This document shows, in pieces, positions 41,059 through 42,626 of a stretch of 42,626 nt of DNA. The notes under the pieces were generated by a model, which was given only the letters and a program-made list of their open reading frames with translations, searched no databases and had not been told where the DNA came from. The first letter of the stretch is position 1. Every line of letters begins with the position of its first letter. The stretch covers positions 1-42,626 of the forward strand of contig CAZWEJ010000005.1 of NCBI GenBank assembly GCA_964632435.1, read 5' to 3'. The position numbers and the translations under genes are program-made. This stretch comes from CAZWEJ01 sp964632435. Its GTDB lineage: Bacteria > Patescibacteriota > Saccharimonadia > UBA4664 > SCTI01.

Positions 41059-42626
41059 ATGCTGCTATCAACTAAAACTCAACAAAAGCTTGAGGAACTG
41101 CTACTCGAGCGAGAATTAATTAATAGTAAGCAACTGACCGATTTTAAGTTAAGAGCGATTCAGGAGAATACTACCTTACTCAATATTATCAATAAGGCTG
41201 GAATTATTGATGATGAGCAGATGACAAAAATATTGGCAGAAGCAAATGGTTTGCAATACGCAAATATCAATGGGTTAGTTGTTCCGCAAAATATTTTGAC
41301 AGCCATCCCAAAGGATACTGCTGAAACATATCACGCAGTTCCATTCGGACGTGTCGACGGGAAATTAGCAGTTGCAATGTTGGACCCAACCAATATTCAG
41401 GCGGTAGATTTTCTTAATAGAAAAACTGGTGAGAGTGTCCTTACATTTATGGCATCGCAGGCTGCCATCGATTCAATAATGGTCCAGTATTCTGCTGAGC
41501 TATCTAAAGACCTCAAAAATCTCGTTCAAGACGCTTCTGATGAAAGTGAGGCAATGAATGCCCCCAAAGAAGCAAAGAAGCTTCAAAATCTCGTTCAAGA
41601 CGCCCCTATCAGTAAAGCTCTTGCGCAGATTCTTGAATATGCAGCCAATAGTCGTGCCTCTGACATCCACATTGAGCCACGCGAAAAAGATGTTCGAATA
41701 CGATTTAGAATTGACGGCGTTTTGCGAGAGGCGATGGTTCTTCCAAAAAATGTCGAAGCAGCGCTGGTATCACGAATAAAAATACTTTCGAATCTAAAGA
41801 TAGATGAGCACCGCGTACCTCAAGATGGTCAATATGTCATAAAGGTTGGGGCCAAAGAAATTGACTTACGTATCGCTATAGCACCAATCGTACATGGTGA
41901 GCAGATTGTTATCAGGCTTCTTGATAAAGATAATAAGCTCCTTACACTTGAAAACCTTGGATTTAGGGGCCGAGCGTTTAGAACCATCAGTGAGGGCATA
42001 CATAAGCCTCATGGTATGACTCTCTCAACAGGTCCTACCGGATCCGGTAAGTCAACAACTCTATATGCGATATTGCAGGAAATTAAGGACGTTAAGGTAA
42101 ATGTCGTTACTCTTGAAGACCCTGTTGAGTATAAGATGGATGGTATCAACCAGATCCAGGTAAATACGGATGTAGGTCTTACTTTCGCAAGTGGTTTGAG
42201 ATCAATTTTGCGTCAGGATCCAAACGTAATTATGGTGGGTGAAATTAGAGATCAAGAAACAGCTAGCCTTGCAGTTCAGTCTTCTTTGACTGGTCACGTA
42301 GTTCTTTCTACGATTCATACCAACTCTGCTGCGGGTGTATTGCCTCGGCTTCTTGACATGAAAGTAGAGCCATTTCTTGTTGCTTCTACCGTTAACACTG
42401 TTATCGGCCAGAGATTAGTTAGAAAAGTTTGTGATAAATGTACAAAGGAGAGAGCTGCAACTCAGGCTGAGGTTGAATCTATAAATACAACCTTAAAAAA
42501 TATTTTGCCAAAAACTAAAGATGAATTAACTAAGGCAAAAGAGGATTTAGGATACGACACCTTGCCTTTAGCAGATCAAACCGCTTATACTTTATTTGAA
42601 GGTGCAGGGTGCAAAGACTGCAAGGA
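41059..42626 (+). CDS. pilB: Type IV pilus extension ATPase PilB (3' end outside window)
   Basis: Secretion-type hexameric ATPase that drives pilus assembly. 522 codons are visible without a stop. The N-terminal domain starts MLLSTKTQQKLEELLLE and contains the GspE_N-like VAMLDPTN. The ATPase has SRASDIHIEPR, Walker A GPTGSGKSTTLYA (near 325), Asp box LEDPVEY, Walker B LRQDPNVIMVGEIRD and His box STIHTNSA. A Cys pair (VCDKCTK) begins the zinc-binding C-terminal region and continues beyond the window (CKDCK). A 19-bp direct repeat lies inside at 41516-41534 and 41585-41603. GAGGGGCGG precedes the ATG. Confidence 0.95.
   Translation, partial: MLLSTKTQQKLEELLLERELINSKQLTDFKLRAIQENTTLLNIINKAGIIDDEQMTKILAEANGLQYANINGLVVPQNILTAIPKDTAETYHAVPFGRVDGKLAVAMLDPTNIQAVDFLNRKTGESVLTFMASQAAIDSIMVQYSAELSKDLKNLVQDASDESEAMNAPKEAKKLQNLVQDAPISKALAQILEYAANSRASDIHIEPREKDVRIRFRIDGVLREAMVLPKNVEAALVSRIKILSNLKIDEHRVPQDGQYVIKVGAKEIDLRIAIAPIVHGEQIVIRLLDKDNKLLTLENLGFRGRAFRTISEGIHKPHGMTLSTGPTGSGKSTTLYAILQEIKDVKVNVVTLEDPVEYKMDGINQIQVNTDVGLTFASGLRSILRQDPNVIMVGEIRDQETASLAVQSSLTGHVVLSTIHTNSAAGVLPRLLDMKVEPFLVASTVNTVIGQRLVRKVCDKCTKERAATQAEVESINTTLKNILPKTKDELTKAKEDLGYDTLPLADQTAYTLFEGAGCKDCK
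41516..41603 (+). repeat. 19-bp in-frame direct repeat inside pilB
   Basis: AAAATCTCGTTCAAGACGC occurs at 41516-41534 and 41585-41603, 69 bp (23 codons) apart, giving two NLVQDA peptides in the linker before the ATPase domain. It looks like a small in-frame duplication. Confidence 0.8.

Overview
The window reads as one contiguous piece of chromosome from a Candidate Phyla Radiation (Patescibacteria) bacterium, most likely Saccharibacteria (TM7) or a close relative. The grounds are the mixture of compact housekeeping operons, many promoters whose -10 hexamer sits directly in front of the start codon (leaderless mRNAs), small secreted proteins, and a type IV pilus operon. UGA is used as a stop codon, so this is not the UGA-Gly code of Gracilibacteria/Absconditabacteria. 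The lineage call is inference from gene content. No rRNA, tRNA, CRISPR array or insertion sequence was seen.

Layout. 1-2.9 kb: dnaG-rpoD (primase, principal sigma factor). 2.9-4.3 kb: a GC-rich cassette (island A) with promoter, long structured leader, two secreted actinobacterial-type cell-wall hydrolase-like genes and a terminator. 4.3-8.8 kb: polA, an AI-2E-family transporter, a NUDIX protein. 8.85-9.27 kb: island B, a minus-strand cassette for a coiled-coil protein. 9.3-11.8 kb: mutM, holA, a small coiled-coil gene and rpsT. 11.9-19.1 kb: a degenerate DHH protein, truB, rpsO, pnp, a family-4-like uracil-DNA glycosylase without cysteines, and RNase J. 19.1-24.6 kb: ABC exporter, ftsK, a RodZ-like protein, yajQ. 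24.6-27.6 kb: a 2'-5' RNA ligase-family gene divergent from recA-recX, a tiny membrane-peptide ORF and a PRC-barrel protein. 27.8-31.2 kb: rpsF-ssb-rpsR-efp-tlyA, with ychF convergent.

31.3-38.5 kb is the accessory region. It holds four paralogous small secreted metzincin-type metallopeptidases. Interspersed are a minus-strand GC-rich lipoprotein-like cassette (island C) and a plus-strand GC-rich cassette (island D). They are followed by an 1185-residue secreted surface protein. 38.5-42.6 kb is a type IV pilus operon (pilM, pilN, pilO, a one-TM protein, and pilB cut by the window edge), headed by a possible 13-codon leader ORF.

How it fits together. The housekeeping part covers replication, repair, RNA turnover and translation. 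The accessory part looks like an outward-facing toolkit: wall hydrolases, secreted proteases, a very large surface protein and pili. That would suit an epibiont living on another bacterium, but this is inference. The most unusual signals are the metzincin family, the promoter-leader module shared by islands B and C in front of unrelated proteins, two genes (tlyA and metzincin 2) with no normal start codon in frame, the cysteine-free UDG, the degenerate DHH protein, and a GTTC-N7-GTTC repeat inside the recA promoter.
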